A DNA stretch of 64,000 nucleotides from IMCC2047 sp041395865 (GTDB lineage Bacteria; Pseudomonadota; Gammaproteobacteria; Pseudomonadales; IMCC2047): NCBI GenBank assembly GCA_041395865.1, contig JAWKZQ010000014.1:1-64000 (forward strand), read 5' to 3'. Positions 17,244 to 25,520 of this stretch are shown here, piece after piece. Both the position numbers and the translations under genes were made by a program. Positions within the stretch are counted from its first letter, which is position 1; the number at the start of each line of letters is the position of its first letter. Under the pieces are notes generated by a model. The model had not been told where the DNA came from. It saw only the letters and a list, made by a program, of their open reading frames with translations, and did not search any database.

Positions 17244-18382
17244 CAGGGCAACGCCTCGGTTGAAGGCTCGCTGGCCACGCCAACGGCCGTCGCCGAAATA
17301 TAGGCCAACAGCCCATCACTCAACTTGAAAGCACCCGCTGCGGCAACCTGTTCGCCATCAGCCAAGCCGCTTTCCACGATGGTCTTGCCGCCCACCTGCT
17401 GCCCCAAAGTGACCGGCTGCTGCTTAGCCCGATAGCCGCCAGCCGGCTCGTCAGCAATCAATCGATAAACATAGGGCCCGGCGGCACTGTGCAAAATAGC
17501 AACCGAGGGTACGGCAACTTTTTGCAGGCTTTGGCCTACCGGCACCAGTACGGAGACGATGCTATTGGGAATCAGGCTAAAGCCGCTGGTTTCGACCCGG
17601 GCGCGATATTGCAGGCTGCGCGCATCGCTGGAAATGGTTGAATTGCGGGCGATAATCTGCGCCTCCAGGGCATCCGCTCCTGTCGCCCCGGCTGATCCCG
17701 AAACGCTGGCAATACTCACCTGCGCGCCCACAGGTAACGGGTTATAAAATTGAGGCAGGCTGAAATCGACCCAGACATAATCCTGCAGCCCGACCAGCGT
17801 GGTAATAAAGGTGTTTTCCTCCAGGTATTGCCCGGCTTCAAATTGATGAATACCGGCAATCGCATCAAAGGGGGCACGCAGGGTTTTCTTCTCAATCGTT
17901 GCCTGCAACAAGGCAATTTCCGCTTCGGCAACACGCAGTTCCGCAAGGGTCTCGTCGTACCGTTCCTCGCTCACCGCGTTCGAATGACGCAGGCTGGCGA
18001 TGCGCTTATTGGTCGATTTTGCCAGTTCAGCCCGCGCCTTGGCCGAGTTGAGCTGTGCCAGCTCCTCGCTGATGTCCATCTGGATCAACAGCTGCCCCTT
18101 GGATACCTGCTCCCCGGAAGCAAAGCGGACATCCTGAATCCGGCCCGCCAGTTCACTGCGCAACTCCAGTTTTTGCGGGGCGACCACCACCCCCAACACC
18201 TGGGTTGATGGCGTGAATGCAATTGATTCCGCCCTTGCCGCCTCAACACTTTCCGAGTATTCCGGTTGCATTTCAAGCTCCGCAATCTCGGACTTGATGT
18301 CGAGCACCTTATAGGCAACCAGCGCCCCGATAATCACCAGTATCACAGCAATTGCCAAGCTCCATTTACGCAAATTTTTCAC
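17243..18382 (-). CDS. RND efflux periplasmic adaptor (membrane fusion protein)
   Basis: 379 residues from a GTG at 18382 (VKNLRKWSLAIAVI...), chosen because AGGAG stands five bases before it and a membrane anchor follows at once; the longer frame to 18487 would overlap the tetR end. It has a single N-terminal membrane segment, two lipoyl half-motifs around a helical hairpin (SELAGRIQDVRFASGEQV and LRAPFDAIAGIHQFEAGQYL), and a beta-barrel domain. It bridges the RND pump to an outer-membrane channel. Located between tetR and the pump gene in one operon. Confidence 0.92.
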   Translation of the reverse strand: MKNLRKWSLAIAVILVIIGALVAYKVLDIKSEIAELEMQPEYSESVEAARAESIAFTPSTQVLGVVVAPQKLELRSELAGRIQDVRFASGEQVSKGQLLIQMDISEELAQLNSAKARAELAKSTNKRIASLRHSNAVSEERYDETLAELRVAEAEIALLQATIEKKTLRAPFDAIAGIHQFEAGQYLEENTFITTLVGLQDYVWVDFSLPQFYNPLPVGAQVSIASVSGSAGATGADALEAQIIARNSTISSDARSLQYRARVETSGFSLIPNSIVSVLVPVGQSLQKVAVPSVAILHSAAGPYVYRLIADEPAGGYRAKQQPVTLGQQVGGKTIVESGLADGEQVAAAGAFKLSDGLLAYISATAVGVASEPSTEALP

Positions 18383-18414
18383 CGTCGCTCCTATTCCTGG
18401 TTCAGTCGCTGTCG

Positions 18415-19143
18415 TTAACGCATTCCGCTTTGCACCAATACCCGGCAGGTCTTTTCTATCCCCTCGTCTGTCAGGGGCTGCCGCCATGGGTAAGTATTCA
18501 ATAAACGTCTTACCGTATTAATAAAGTGGTCATTAGCGGCCAGGGGGAAAGGCAGTTTCATCGGCTCCCCCACCAGGCTCCGGGCGTGGCGCTGGAAAAC
18601 CACTTGCCTGTAACCCACACACATTGCCCAGAGAGACACCAGGATTTCCTCCAGGATACCCTCACGCTCAACCTCGGCAACAAGCAGCTCCCCTTCCTCG
18701 ACATTGCTACGCAAGGTATCGATAAAGTATTTTTCCAGCGATTGATCAAGACGCATCAGCTTTTCAATCCAGCCGCTGGAGGCTCGCTTAAGGATGGCCT
18801 CATTGCCGATCAGCATTTCCAGGTGGTCATCAAAGGGATACAGGCGGACCTTCTCGGGCGTGATCAGCGAAAAGGCAATCAACCGCTCCGGCATAGTCAG
18901 CGGCAGCTCAAGAATACGGCTCAGGGTACGCTCGAGCTTTTTATAGGTCTGGGTTGCCAGCGCGACCAGCACATCCTCTTTGGTCTGGATATGCTTATAG
19001 ATTGACCCCATGGACAGACCGGCCTCCTTGCCAATGGAGGACATGGTAAAGTCCAGCAGCGAAGACTCTTCGATACATTTGGCTGCGGCAGCAAGAATCC
19101 TTTCTTCCTGTTCTTGGGCAGAAAATTTGTGGGCTCGCGCCAT
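18415..19143 (-). CDS. TetR-family repressor of the efflux operon
   Basis: 242 residues with an N-terminal TetR helix-turn-helix (DFTMSSIGKEAGLSMGSIYK, about residues 31-50) and a ligand domain of about 180 residues of the DUF/AcrR type. It is the first gene of the tetR-adaptor-RND unit. A perfect 15-bp inverted repeat begins 11 bp upstream of its ATG, very probably its own operator, so efflux should be derepressed when a ligand binds. Assignment as local repressor is inference from position, family and the operator. Confidence 0.9.
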   Translation of the reverse strand: MARAHKFSAQEQEERILAAAAKCIEESSLLDFTMSSIGKEAGLSMGSIYKHIQTKEDVLVALATQTYKKLERTLSRILELPLTMPERLIAFSLITPEKVRLYPFDDHLEMLIGNEAILKRASSGWIEKLMRLDQSLEKYFIDTLRSNVEEGELLVAEVEREGILEEILVSLWAMCVGYRQVVFQRHARSLVGEPMKLPFPLAANDHFINTVRRLLNTYPWRQPLTDEGIEKTCRVLVQSGMR

Positions 19144-19153
19144 AGCAAAGGCC

Positions 19154-19188
19154 GTAATACTATTCGAATAGAGTTCGAATAGTATTAC
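19154..19188. promoter_or_regulatory. perfect 15-bp inverted-repeat operator upstream of tetR
   Basis: GTAATACTATTCGAA (19154-19168), spacer TAGAG, TTCGAATAGTATTAC (19174-19188): both arms match without error. The inner TATTCGAATA is itself a palindrome. The site covers the expected promoter or leader of the tetR-RND operon. Confidence 0.85.
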
Positions 19189-19249
19189 CAGAGCTCAAAA
19201 AATTCAAACGTCAGGTTATAAAAGCGAAACAGGCAGGGGCGATTCAAAC

Positions 19250-19281
19250 AAAAATGCCCAGCTCATTAACCGGGCTGGGCA
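19250..19281 (-). terminator. terminator of the YeeE/YedE operon
   Basis: TGCCCAGC (19255-19262) pairs with GCTGGGCA (19274-19281). On the minus strand the hairpin is followed by TTTTTG from the A-run at 19250-19254. It lies 22 bp after the last gene of the sulfur-transport operon. Confidence 0.75.
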
Positions 19282-19303
19282 CCAATTCTGGACCGTGAAA
19301 TAT

Positions 19304-19831
19304 CTATCGGGCGCGCGACGGCAGCAACCCGGCAATGACAGCGAAAGCCACGCCCAAACCAATGGCCCAAACCACATTGGCCTGCGCCGATGCCATTGTC
19401 GCTTTACCGTCCAGCCATTCGGCAAACAGCCAGCTGGACGCCAGGTAGCCATAGCTCAGCGTAAAGAGCCCGGCTCCAACCAATCCACCCAGGACAAAAA
19501 ACAGCGCGTCCGTACGCCCGGCGCCCAGGCCTACCAGCCCGGTTCCCGGACAATAGCCGGCAACAGCCCAGCCGACACCCAACAGTGCTCCGCCAACGGC
19601 CACACCGGCATAGAGCGGTTTGATGCTGAGGTGACCCGCCTCAATCACCCCCAGCCAAAGGCCACCAAAAAGAACCGCTGACGCCAGCCCCACCCCCAGC
19701 ATAATGGCTTTCATCAGGTGAAAATCCGTCAAGGTCAGCAAGCCAACGATTTTTTGCGGATCGGCCGCCCCCACGCGTTGCAGGACAAAACCAAACAAAC
19801 CGCCCAGCGCTATTGCCAATAAAATCGTCAT
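19304..19831 (-). CDS. YeeE/YedE-family sulfur transporter half (PmpB-like)
   Basis: 175 residues, nearly all membrane helices. It carries the family motif AGYCPGTGLVGLGAGRTDA with the conserved cysteine proposed to pass thiosulfate or another sulfur compound through the channel in TsuA/YeeE. It overlaps the preceding half-transporter by four bases (ATGA), so the two halves are made together and together correspond to the single full-length YeeE. Context with DUF2892 and a Crp/Fnr regulator suggests a sulfide or thiosulfate response (inference). Confidence 0.88.
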   Translation of the reverse strand: MTILLAIALGGLFGFVLQRVGAADPQKIVGLLTLTDFHLMKAIMLGVGLASAVLFGGLWLGVIEAGHLSIKPLYAGVAVGGALLGVGWAVAGYCPGTGLVGLGAGRTDALFFVLGGLVGAGLFTLSYGYLASSWLFAEWLDGKATMASAQANVVWAIGLGVAFAVIAGLLPSRAR

Positions 19832-20388
19832 GCCTCATTGCCTCCTCTTTTATAGAGCAAAATTGCCGTGGGGATAGCCGCCGCAAATGCTGCCGCCGTA
19901 AAGACATAGCCGCTGATAGCCGTCTGCATCATGCCGCTCATCATGTGCCCGCTGGTGCAGCCTCCGGCCAGACGTGCGCCAAAAAGCACCAGCAAGCCGC
20001 CAATAAAAGCCAACGCGTTACGACTCGCGCGGCCTTCGCCAAAAGTCACTTGATGGAAACGGGGTAACTGAGGCGCCCGCTGTTTCTGGAGCCGGGACGC
20101 CAGCAAGCCGCCAAAAACCATACTGATCACGAATACGAACCCGTAATTCCAAGGGTTAGCAACGGCTTTGGCATACTTTCCGCCGGATTTATCCAGATAG
20201 GCATTGCTGCTGGCATAACCCGTTTGGCTCTCGACCCCGGTCTGAATCAACTCCTGGTCGAACAACGACATGACAATGCCGTCGAAAATGACAAACTGAG
20301 TTGAGACACCGATGGGTTTGACCAGTGCAACCGCCAGCAAAAACACGGCGGCCAGCGCCACACCGCTGATTTTCCAGTTCCAGTACAA
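19828..20388 (-). CDS. YeeE/YedE-family sulfur transporter half (PmpA-like)
   Basis: 186 residues, four to five membrane helices, with the partner motif ARLAGGCTSGHMMSG holding the conserved cysteine. The start is a TTG at 20388, supported by a strong AGGAGG six bases upstream; no ATG is available close by. It sits between the DUF2892 gene (10 bp upstream) and the second half-transporter (4-bp overlap). Paired small genes like these often replace one fused YeeE/TsuA transporter. Substrate not determined by sequence. Confidence 0.87.
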   Translation of the reverse strand: MYWNWKISGVALAAVFLLAVALVKPIGVSTQFVIFDGIVMSLFDQELIQTGVESQTGYASSNAYLDKSGGKYAKAVANPWNYGFVFVISMVFGGLLASRLQKQRAPQLPRFHQVTFGEGRASRNALAFIGGLLVLFGARLAGGCTSGHMMSGMMQTAISGYVFTAAAFAAAIPTAILLYKRGGNEA

Positions 20389-20398
20389 GAGAGGCCTC

Positions 20399-20590
20399 CT
20401 ACCTTTTGCTAATCGGGCAGGTATTCAAGCCAACAAGCTTGTAAAGGGGGCAGAAGCCCACCAGCCCCGTGACCAGCGGTACCAGGCCAACCAGCCCCCA
20501 CCAGCTTTGTGGTCCGACAAAAACCAGGCTGAGGATAATGAGTCCAGCCACAACCCGAATTAAACGATCAACTGCACCTGTATTTTTCAT
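20399..20590 (-). CDS. DUF2892 two-helix membrane protein
   Basis: 63 residues: a short start (MKNTGAVDRLIRVVAG) and two hydrophobic helices ending in CPLYKLVGLNTCPI. DUF2892 is also the membrane part of rhodanese YgaP, which handles sulfane sulfur. GGAGCAAGG precedes the ATG. First gene of the operon with the two YeeE/YedE halves, directly downstream of a perfect palindrome. The two cysteines (CPLY, CPIS) are typical of the family and could carry sulfur (inference). Confidence 0.85.
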   Translation of the reverse strand: MKNTGAVDRLIRVVAGLIILSLVFVGPQSWWGLVGLVPLVTGLVGFCPLYKLVGLNTCPISKR

Positions 20591-20645
20591 ACCTTGCTCC
20601 CGTTATTTATCTGCGGATAGCATGTCAAAGGCGCTGATGGGCTTC

Positions 20646-20660
20646 AGTGACTAAGTCACT
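20646..20660. promoter_or_regulatory. Crp/Fnr-like palindrome before the DUF2892-YeeE operon
   Basis: AGTGACT (20646-20652), one base, AGTCACT (20654-20660): a perfect dyad shaped like a Crp/Fnr half-site pair (GTGA...TCAC) but with five instead of six bases between GTGA and TCAC. It is 56 bp upstream of the DUF2892 ATG and 14 bp after the end of the crp/fnr gene. Confidence 0.6.
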
Positions 20661-20673
20661 CAATCGGAGGGAA

Positions 20674-21270
20674 TCAAATCAAATTGTGCAAAGCCTGGCG
20701 ATTAAGCAGCTCGATATGGCCACGCCCCAGCTTGATCCAGCCCTCCGATTCGAAGCGTTTGAGGTGACGGCTCACCACTTCCCGGGCACTGCCGATTTCA
20801 AGCGCCAGATCCTGGTGCGTGATGGCAATTTGGTTGTCCGGCTGGAGCAGCAGGTATTTGGCCAGGCGTTGCTCGATACTTTCCAGGGCAAGTTTTTCAA
20901 TCGTTGTAATGAGGTTTGCCAACCGGCGTCCAAAACTGCCAAATACAAATTCACGAAAAGCCGCGGATTCATTCACCATCCTGTCGAACTGGCTCTTAGC
21001 CATGATTTTTACGCGCATATCGGTTTCGGCGACCGCCTCAGCCGGGAATTTATGGCTGCTTAACAGGCAACTGGTGGTTAACACACACATATCGCCCGGT
21101 TCAACCCGGTACAGCACCACCTCCTTGCCCGCAACGGAACGGGTAAAAATACGCGCGCTGCCCTCTTTGAGAATGAAGTAGTTTTCGCAGGACTGGCCCT
21201 GGTGAAAGATATTCGTCCCCGCCGGTATTGTCATTTCCGGCAGTTTTTCGAGAATGTCATTTAACTGCAC
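20674..21270 (-). CDS. Crp/Fnr-family regulator, probably sulfur-responsive
   Basis: 198 residues from a GTG at 21270 with AGGGATAA upstream; no near ATG fits. N-terminal cyclic-nucleotide-binding fold (GTNIFHQGQSCENYFILKEG), C-terminal winged helix with the recognition region EIGSAREVVSRHLKRFE. It lacks Fnr's N-terminal Fe-S cysteine cluster; it has Cys29 in GQSCEN and CVLTTSC at mid-protein, the latter pattern being common in Crp-like regulators beside YeeE/DUF2892 genes. It shares a strand with, and lies directly upstream of, that operon, which is likely its target. The signal is inferred to be reactive sulfur, without direct evidence. Confidence 0.88.
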   Translation of the reverse strand: MQLNDILEKLPEMTIPAGTNIFHQGQSCENYFILKEGSARIFTRSVAGKEVVLYRVEPGDMCVLTTSCLLSSHKFPAEAVAETDMRVKIMAKSQFDRMVNESAAFREFVFGSFGRRLANLITTIEKLALESIEQRLAKYLLLQPDNQIAITHQDLALEIGSAREVVSRHLKRFESEGWIKLGRGHIELLNRQALHNLI

Positions 21271-21365
21271 ACGTTATCCCTGAACTTATATGATCCATAC
21301 CTTTTGATTCGGCGTTGTATCGCGTTAGCATTAGAAAACAAAAGATCGGTTGTGGGAAGTTAGCA

Positions 21366-22337
21366 ATGAGCGATTTCTTAAACAATAAAACCTCTGCACC
21401 CAAAGTGGGTATCAGCGCCTGTTTGACCGGACAGGAAGTGCGTTACAACGGGGGGCATTGCAACTCAAAACTGTGCACGCAAACGCTGGACCAGTATTTC
21501 GACTTTACGCCCTTCTGCCCGGAGGTCGTGGCCGGCTTCGGCATACCTCGACCGACACTCAGGTTGGCCGGCAGCCCAGAAGCTCCCCGACTGATTACAA
21601 GCGACAGCCCAGATACCGACTTGACCGGCCGGTTTACCGAACAGGTAACGCCGCATTTACCCCGCTTCTGCGAACTGGATGGTTACATTCTGATGAAGAA
21701 CTCGCCATCCTGCGGCATGGAGCGCATCAAGGTCTACCAGGAAAACGGTTCCCTCCACCCAACTCGCGGGCGGGGGCTATTCGCCGACATGCTGATGAAG
21801 CAATACCCACTGCTGCCTGTCGAAGAAGAGGGCCGCCTGCATGACGATCAACTGCGCGAAAACTTTATCCTGCGGGTATACGCATACCATAATTTCCGTC
21901 ACGAAGTACTGGCGGCGCCCAGTTTCCATCAGCTGCTGCAATTCCACAGCAGCTACAAATACACCGTCATGGCGCATAGCCAAACGGCCTACCGGGAAAT
22001 CGGCCGGATGCTGGCCGATGCGCACAACCAAGAGCTTGAAGCCTCGGTGACCCAGTATCATCACTTGTTTATGTCAGCGCTCGCCAAGCCAGCCCCCAGG
22101 AAAGGCCACGTCAATGTACTCTTGCACTTGCTGGGCTATTTGAAAAAAACCGTTGATAGCGTCTCGCGGCAGAAAATTGTGCAGACAGTGGAACAGTACC
22201 GGCAGGGTAACATTCCGCTGATCACGCCCATGACACTGCTCAAACACTATATCGATATGAAGGGAAACGAATACATACAGGCACAGCGCTACCTGGAGCC
22301 TTATCCCGAGGAGCTGGGGCTCAGAAACAAGCTATGA
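21366..22337 (+). CDS. DUF523/DUF1722 protein (YbgA-like)
   Basis: 323 residues from the ATG at 21366 (MSDFLNNK), preceded by GGGAAG; the upstream frame to 21315 is unlikely. The N-terminal DUF523 domain has conserved cysteines (ISACLTGQEVRYNGGHC, PFCPE, KNSPSCGMERIKVY); the C-terminal DUF1722 domain (about 190-310) has the YbgA pattern LLQFHSSYKYTVMAHSQ. Function is unknown, though the gene travels with photolyase genes in many proteobacteria, as here, where phrB starts inside its last codon (4-bp overlap). The cysteines suggest a metal or Fe-S site (inference). Confidence 0.9.
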   Translation: MSDFLNNKTSAPKVGISACLTGQEVRYNGGHCNSKLCTQTLDQYFDFTPFCPEVVAGFGIPRPTLRLAGSPEAPRLITSDSPDTDLTGRFTEQVTPHLPRFCELDGYILMKNSPSCGMERIKVYQENGSLHPTRGRGLFADMLMKQYPLLPVEEEGRLHDDQLRENFILRVYAYHNFRHEVLAAPSFHQLLQFHSSYKYTVMAHSQTAYREIGRMLADAHNQELEASVTQYHHLFMSALAKPAPRKGHVNVLLHLLGYLKKTVDSVSRQKIVQTVEQYRQGNIPLITPMTLLKHYIDMKGNEYIQAQRYLEPYPEELGLRNKL

Positions 22338-23716
22338 ACCTGGTATGGCTACGCAACGATTTGCGCCTGGATGACAACCCGGCACTTTGGCATGCCTGCC
22401 GGAATCAGCGCGGGGTAAAGGCCGTTTATATTGCCACACCAAACCAGTGGCAACAGCATAACGAGGCACCCGTCAAAATCGGCTTCAAAAACGCCGCATT
22501 ACAGAGCCTTCAAAAACAACTGGCAGGCCTCGGCATCGCACTGGAACTATTGCAATGTCCAGGCTTTGGCGAGGTGGCCGGGCTGCTGGCCAGCTACTGT
22601 CGTGAACACGGTATCAAGACCCTTTTCTTTAACCGGGAAGTACCCTTTGATGAGCAAACCCGTGACCAACAGGTCATCTCGGCGTTAAGCGCGCTTGGCA
22701 TCGACTGCCAGTCCTTCAATAGCGACCTGTTGGTTGACGAGCCGGTTTTAACCAAACAGGGGCAACCTTACCGGGTTTTTACACCCTGGTATCGCGCCTG
22801 GCTGCAGCAACTTGGCGCCGCTTACAATTCCCCACTACCCAAACCCGAGGCTGTCAGCGCGCCCCTTCCCCAAGACAAAGGTCAGCTGGATTTGCCGGGG
22901 GGTTGCAACTTCCGCGAAGACCTGTGGCCAGCCAGCGAACAGGCGGCCCTTGAGCGCCTGGCTAAGTTTACCAATCGCCGCCTGCACCATTATGAAGAAA
23001 GGCGCGATTATCCGGCTATCAATGGCACCAGCACTCTTTCCCCCTATCTCGCCAGCGGCTTGGTCAGCCCCCGTCGCTGCCTGATGGCCGTTCAGCAAAC
23101 AGCACATGAACAGGGCTGGGACTGGCACGAGAGTGTATGGCTACGCGAATTAGGGTGGCGAGAGTTTTACCGCTACCTGTTACGCTGGTTTCCCGATTTA
23201 AATAAAGGCAGGCCCTTCAAACAACAGCCCCAGAAATGGCCCTGGCAGCCAAACGCAGAGATTCTGGAGGCCTGGCAAACGGGGCAAACAGGCTTCCCGA
23301 TCATTGATGCCGCGATTCAGCAATTGCTAAAAACAGGCTGGATGCATAACCGCCTGCGTATGATTACCGCCAGCTTTCTGTGTAAATTACTGCTGATTGA
23401 CTGGCGCGAAGGCGAACGCTTTTTCATGCAACACCTGATCGACGGAGATTTCGCTTCCAATAACGGCGGCTGGCAATGGAGCGCCTCGACCGGCTGTGAT
23501 GCCGCCCCCTGGTTTCGCATCTTTAACCCAATGACCCAATCCAGTAAGTTTGATCCGCAAGGCGACTTTATTCGCAAATGTCTCCCCCAACTCAGGGCAC
23601 TGGACTCGAAACAGATTCATAACCCCACCGCTGAGCAAAGAGCGGAATTGGGCTATCCTGCGCCAATTATCGACTACCAGTGGGCTCGCAACCGTGCCCT
23701 GGAGCAGTTCAAGTAA
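22334..23716 (+). CDS. phrB: deoxyribodipyrimidine photo-lyase
   Basis: 460 residues, class I CPD photolyase. The N-terminal Rossmann antenna domain begins MNLVWLRNDLRLDDNPAL; the C-terminal FAD domain includes WLRELGWREFYRYLL, PIIDAAIQQLLKTGWMHNR and the FAD-binding stretch WQWSASTGCDAAPWFRIFNP. It repairs UV-made cyclobutane pyrimidine dimers using blue light. The start overlaps the ybgA stop (ATGA), so the two are translated together. Length and motifs are complete, so the enzyme should be active. Confidence 0.96.
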   Translation: MNLVWLRNDLRLDDNPALWHACRNQRGVKAVYIATPNQWQQHNEAPVKIGFKNAALQSLQKQLAGLGIALELLQCPGFGEVAGLLASYCREHGIKTLFFNREVPFDEQTRDQQVISALSALGIDCQSFNSDLLVDEPVLTKQGQPYRVFTPWYRAWLQQLGAAYNSPLPKPEAVSAPLPQDKGQLDLPGGCNFREDLWPASEQAALERLAKFTNRRLHHYEERRDYPAINGTSTLSPYLASGLVSPRRCLMAVQQTAHEQGWDWHESVWLRELGWREFYRYLLRWFPDLNKGRPFKQQPQKWPWQPNAEILEAWQTGQTGFPIIDAAIQQLLKTGWMHNRLRMITASFLCKLLLIDWREGERFFMQHLIDGDFASNNGGWQWSASTGCDAAPWFRIFNPMTQSSKFDPQGDFIRKCLPQLRALDSKQIHNPTAEQRAELGYPAPIIDYQWARNRALEQFK

Positions 23717-23727
23717 CTGCAGCAGCC

Positions 23728-25429
23728 TCAGGTCATCTGCCCTTCGTTTCCGGCACGAAGGTGACAGAGGCTGTCGTCAACAACAAACCGGTCCCGCCCC
23801 TGTTCCTTGGCCTGGTAAAGCGCCAGGTCGGCTCGATTCAGCAACTGCTGCCATGGCCCTGGCGTATTTGCCGGCACAGCAATTGCAATACCGATACTCA
23901 CCGTGACGACTTCACAGGCAGGATTCCCAACGTGGGTGATCGCCAGTGTTTTAATCCCCTCCCGGATGTGCTGTGCCAGTTGACATGCCTGCTCTTTCTC
24001 CACATCCGTCGCCACAAGCACAAACTCCTCCCCACCGTAGCGCGCAACAAAGTCGCGCTGCTTCGACGCGCCAGGCGCGTTCAGTGCTGAAGCCACCTTT
24101 TTCAAGCACTCATCGCCATGTAAATGACCATAGATGTCGTTAAGGCTCTTGAAAAAATCGATATCCATCATCAGCAAAGCCAGCTTGGCGCCACTGCGTT
24201 GCGCCCGCTTCCACTCGTTATTCAGGCTCTCATCTAGAAACCGCCTGTTGGGCAGGCCCAAATCGGCTTCATCTTTGCGGGACAAGACTTCCAGCTGCTT
24301 ATTGCCGGAGTCGGTCCAGACGGATGGTGGCGGCCAACTTCGGTCAGGCTTGTTGTAGGTTCCCAGTTCCTCTGGTTAATCAGCTCGATCCCCAAATCGG
24401 TTTCACCGGCCCTGATCTTTTGCGTCGCCTTTTCCAGTTCCTGGGAATCATGGCGCCGATAAAAATAAATTCCGGCACAGAGATACAGAAGCAAGCAACA
24501 GGCAAACGGCAACAAACCCCGCGCCCATATTCCTTTGCACGTTAAACTTTCAGGCGTTCCCAGTCGAGCATGCGCCCCAGCTTGCCCCGTCACCACCGCT
24601 CGCCAGAAAACACCGACTCAACGGCCGTGTTTCCGGCATCAAAACATCTTCGAGGCTGCACAAGCGCCAGGATTGGATAACGCCGATGTCAGGTTCGGGT
24701 CTTCGGAAGCATCTGCAGAAGTGCCGTTTCAGCTCGCCCATAACCTTCGTCTGCACCTTAACGATACGACGCATGGTCACTGTTCTTTTTCAGTAAAAGT
24801 TCGATTTTCAAAGCCGTTCGCTGAAATATCAGTCCCTCCTGTAGAAAGGCCATGCTGCGTATTTTTTCCAGACTATTAAGCATCCAGGGCAATTCATGGA
24901 CTCCCAGCAGCATCAGGTAATAGCTTTCCAATTCAGCATCGAGTGTCAGTCAGATTATCTTACGCCGACCATTGAAAGCACAAGGATCTTCAATCAGCTC
25001 GGTATAGCGCTGATATCCATCAGAGCCGATAAAGGGGTTGATTCTCAGTGCTGCCACTGGCTCTTAAATCTCAACCAGCTTATCCTGAATCTGTAGCAGC
25101 TTGCCGATGGACTGGTCAACACGGTCAATGTCCAGAACGGTTTGTTCGAGCAACTGGGCTTCCAGGGCCGCCTTACTTGCAAGATGGGCGTCCCCCTGTT
25201 CCACAGCAAACAAAAGCACGCGATAACGGGGAAGGTGCTCAAGCAGTTTACGGAGAAGCTCAACAGCGTTACTGCACGCCCAATAACTCGCTACGGGTTT
25301 ACGCGGTACTGGACGCCCGTATCAGGAATAAACCACAGGACAGAGAGCCAGCAGCAACGACGCTGCGTAAGTGCCGACGCCATGAGCCAAACGCCGGAGA
25401 CCCAGCAAAGCACCAAGCACTTTTAACAT
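23728..25429 (-). pseudogene. decayed membrane-anchored diguanylate cyclase
   Basis: The pieces of one gene can be read in shifting frames. An N-terminal hydrophobic start at 25429 (MLKVLGALLG) is followed by a helical stretch (LLEHLPRYRVLLFAVEQGDA, to a stop near 25064), another piece containing LESYYLMLLGVHELPWML, a second membrane helix (LLPFACCLLLYLCAGIYFYR) with a HAMP-like tail, and the GGDEF domain (23728-24285) with MDIDFFKSLNDIYGHLHGD and YGGEEF. In-frame stops occur near 25064, 24950 and 24758, and a frameshift lies between about 24300 and 24345. The I-site RxxD reads KxxD. The cyclase domain alone is open but has lost its sensor, so the locus is most likely a pseudogene. Confidence 0.8.
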
Positions 25430-25520
25430 ACCTCCAAATCCTATTGGAAACTGTTCATAATTCCTTAGACCTGCTCACCGGGCAGCGGGATACTTTTTCA
25501 ACAGTCGAAAACGGAGGCTT

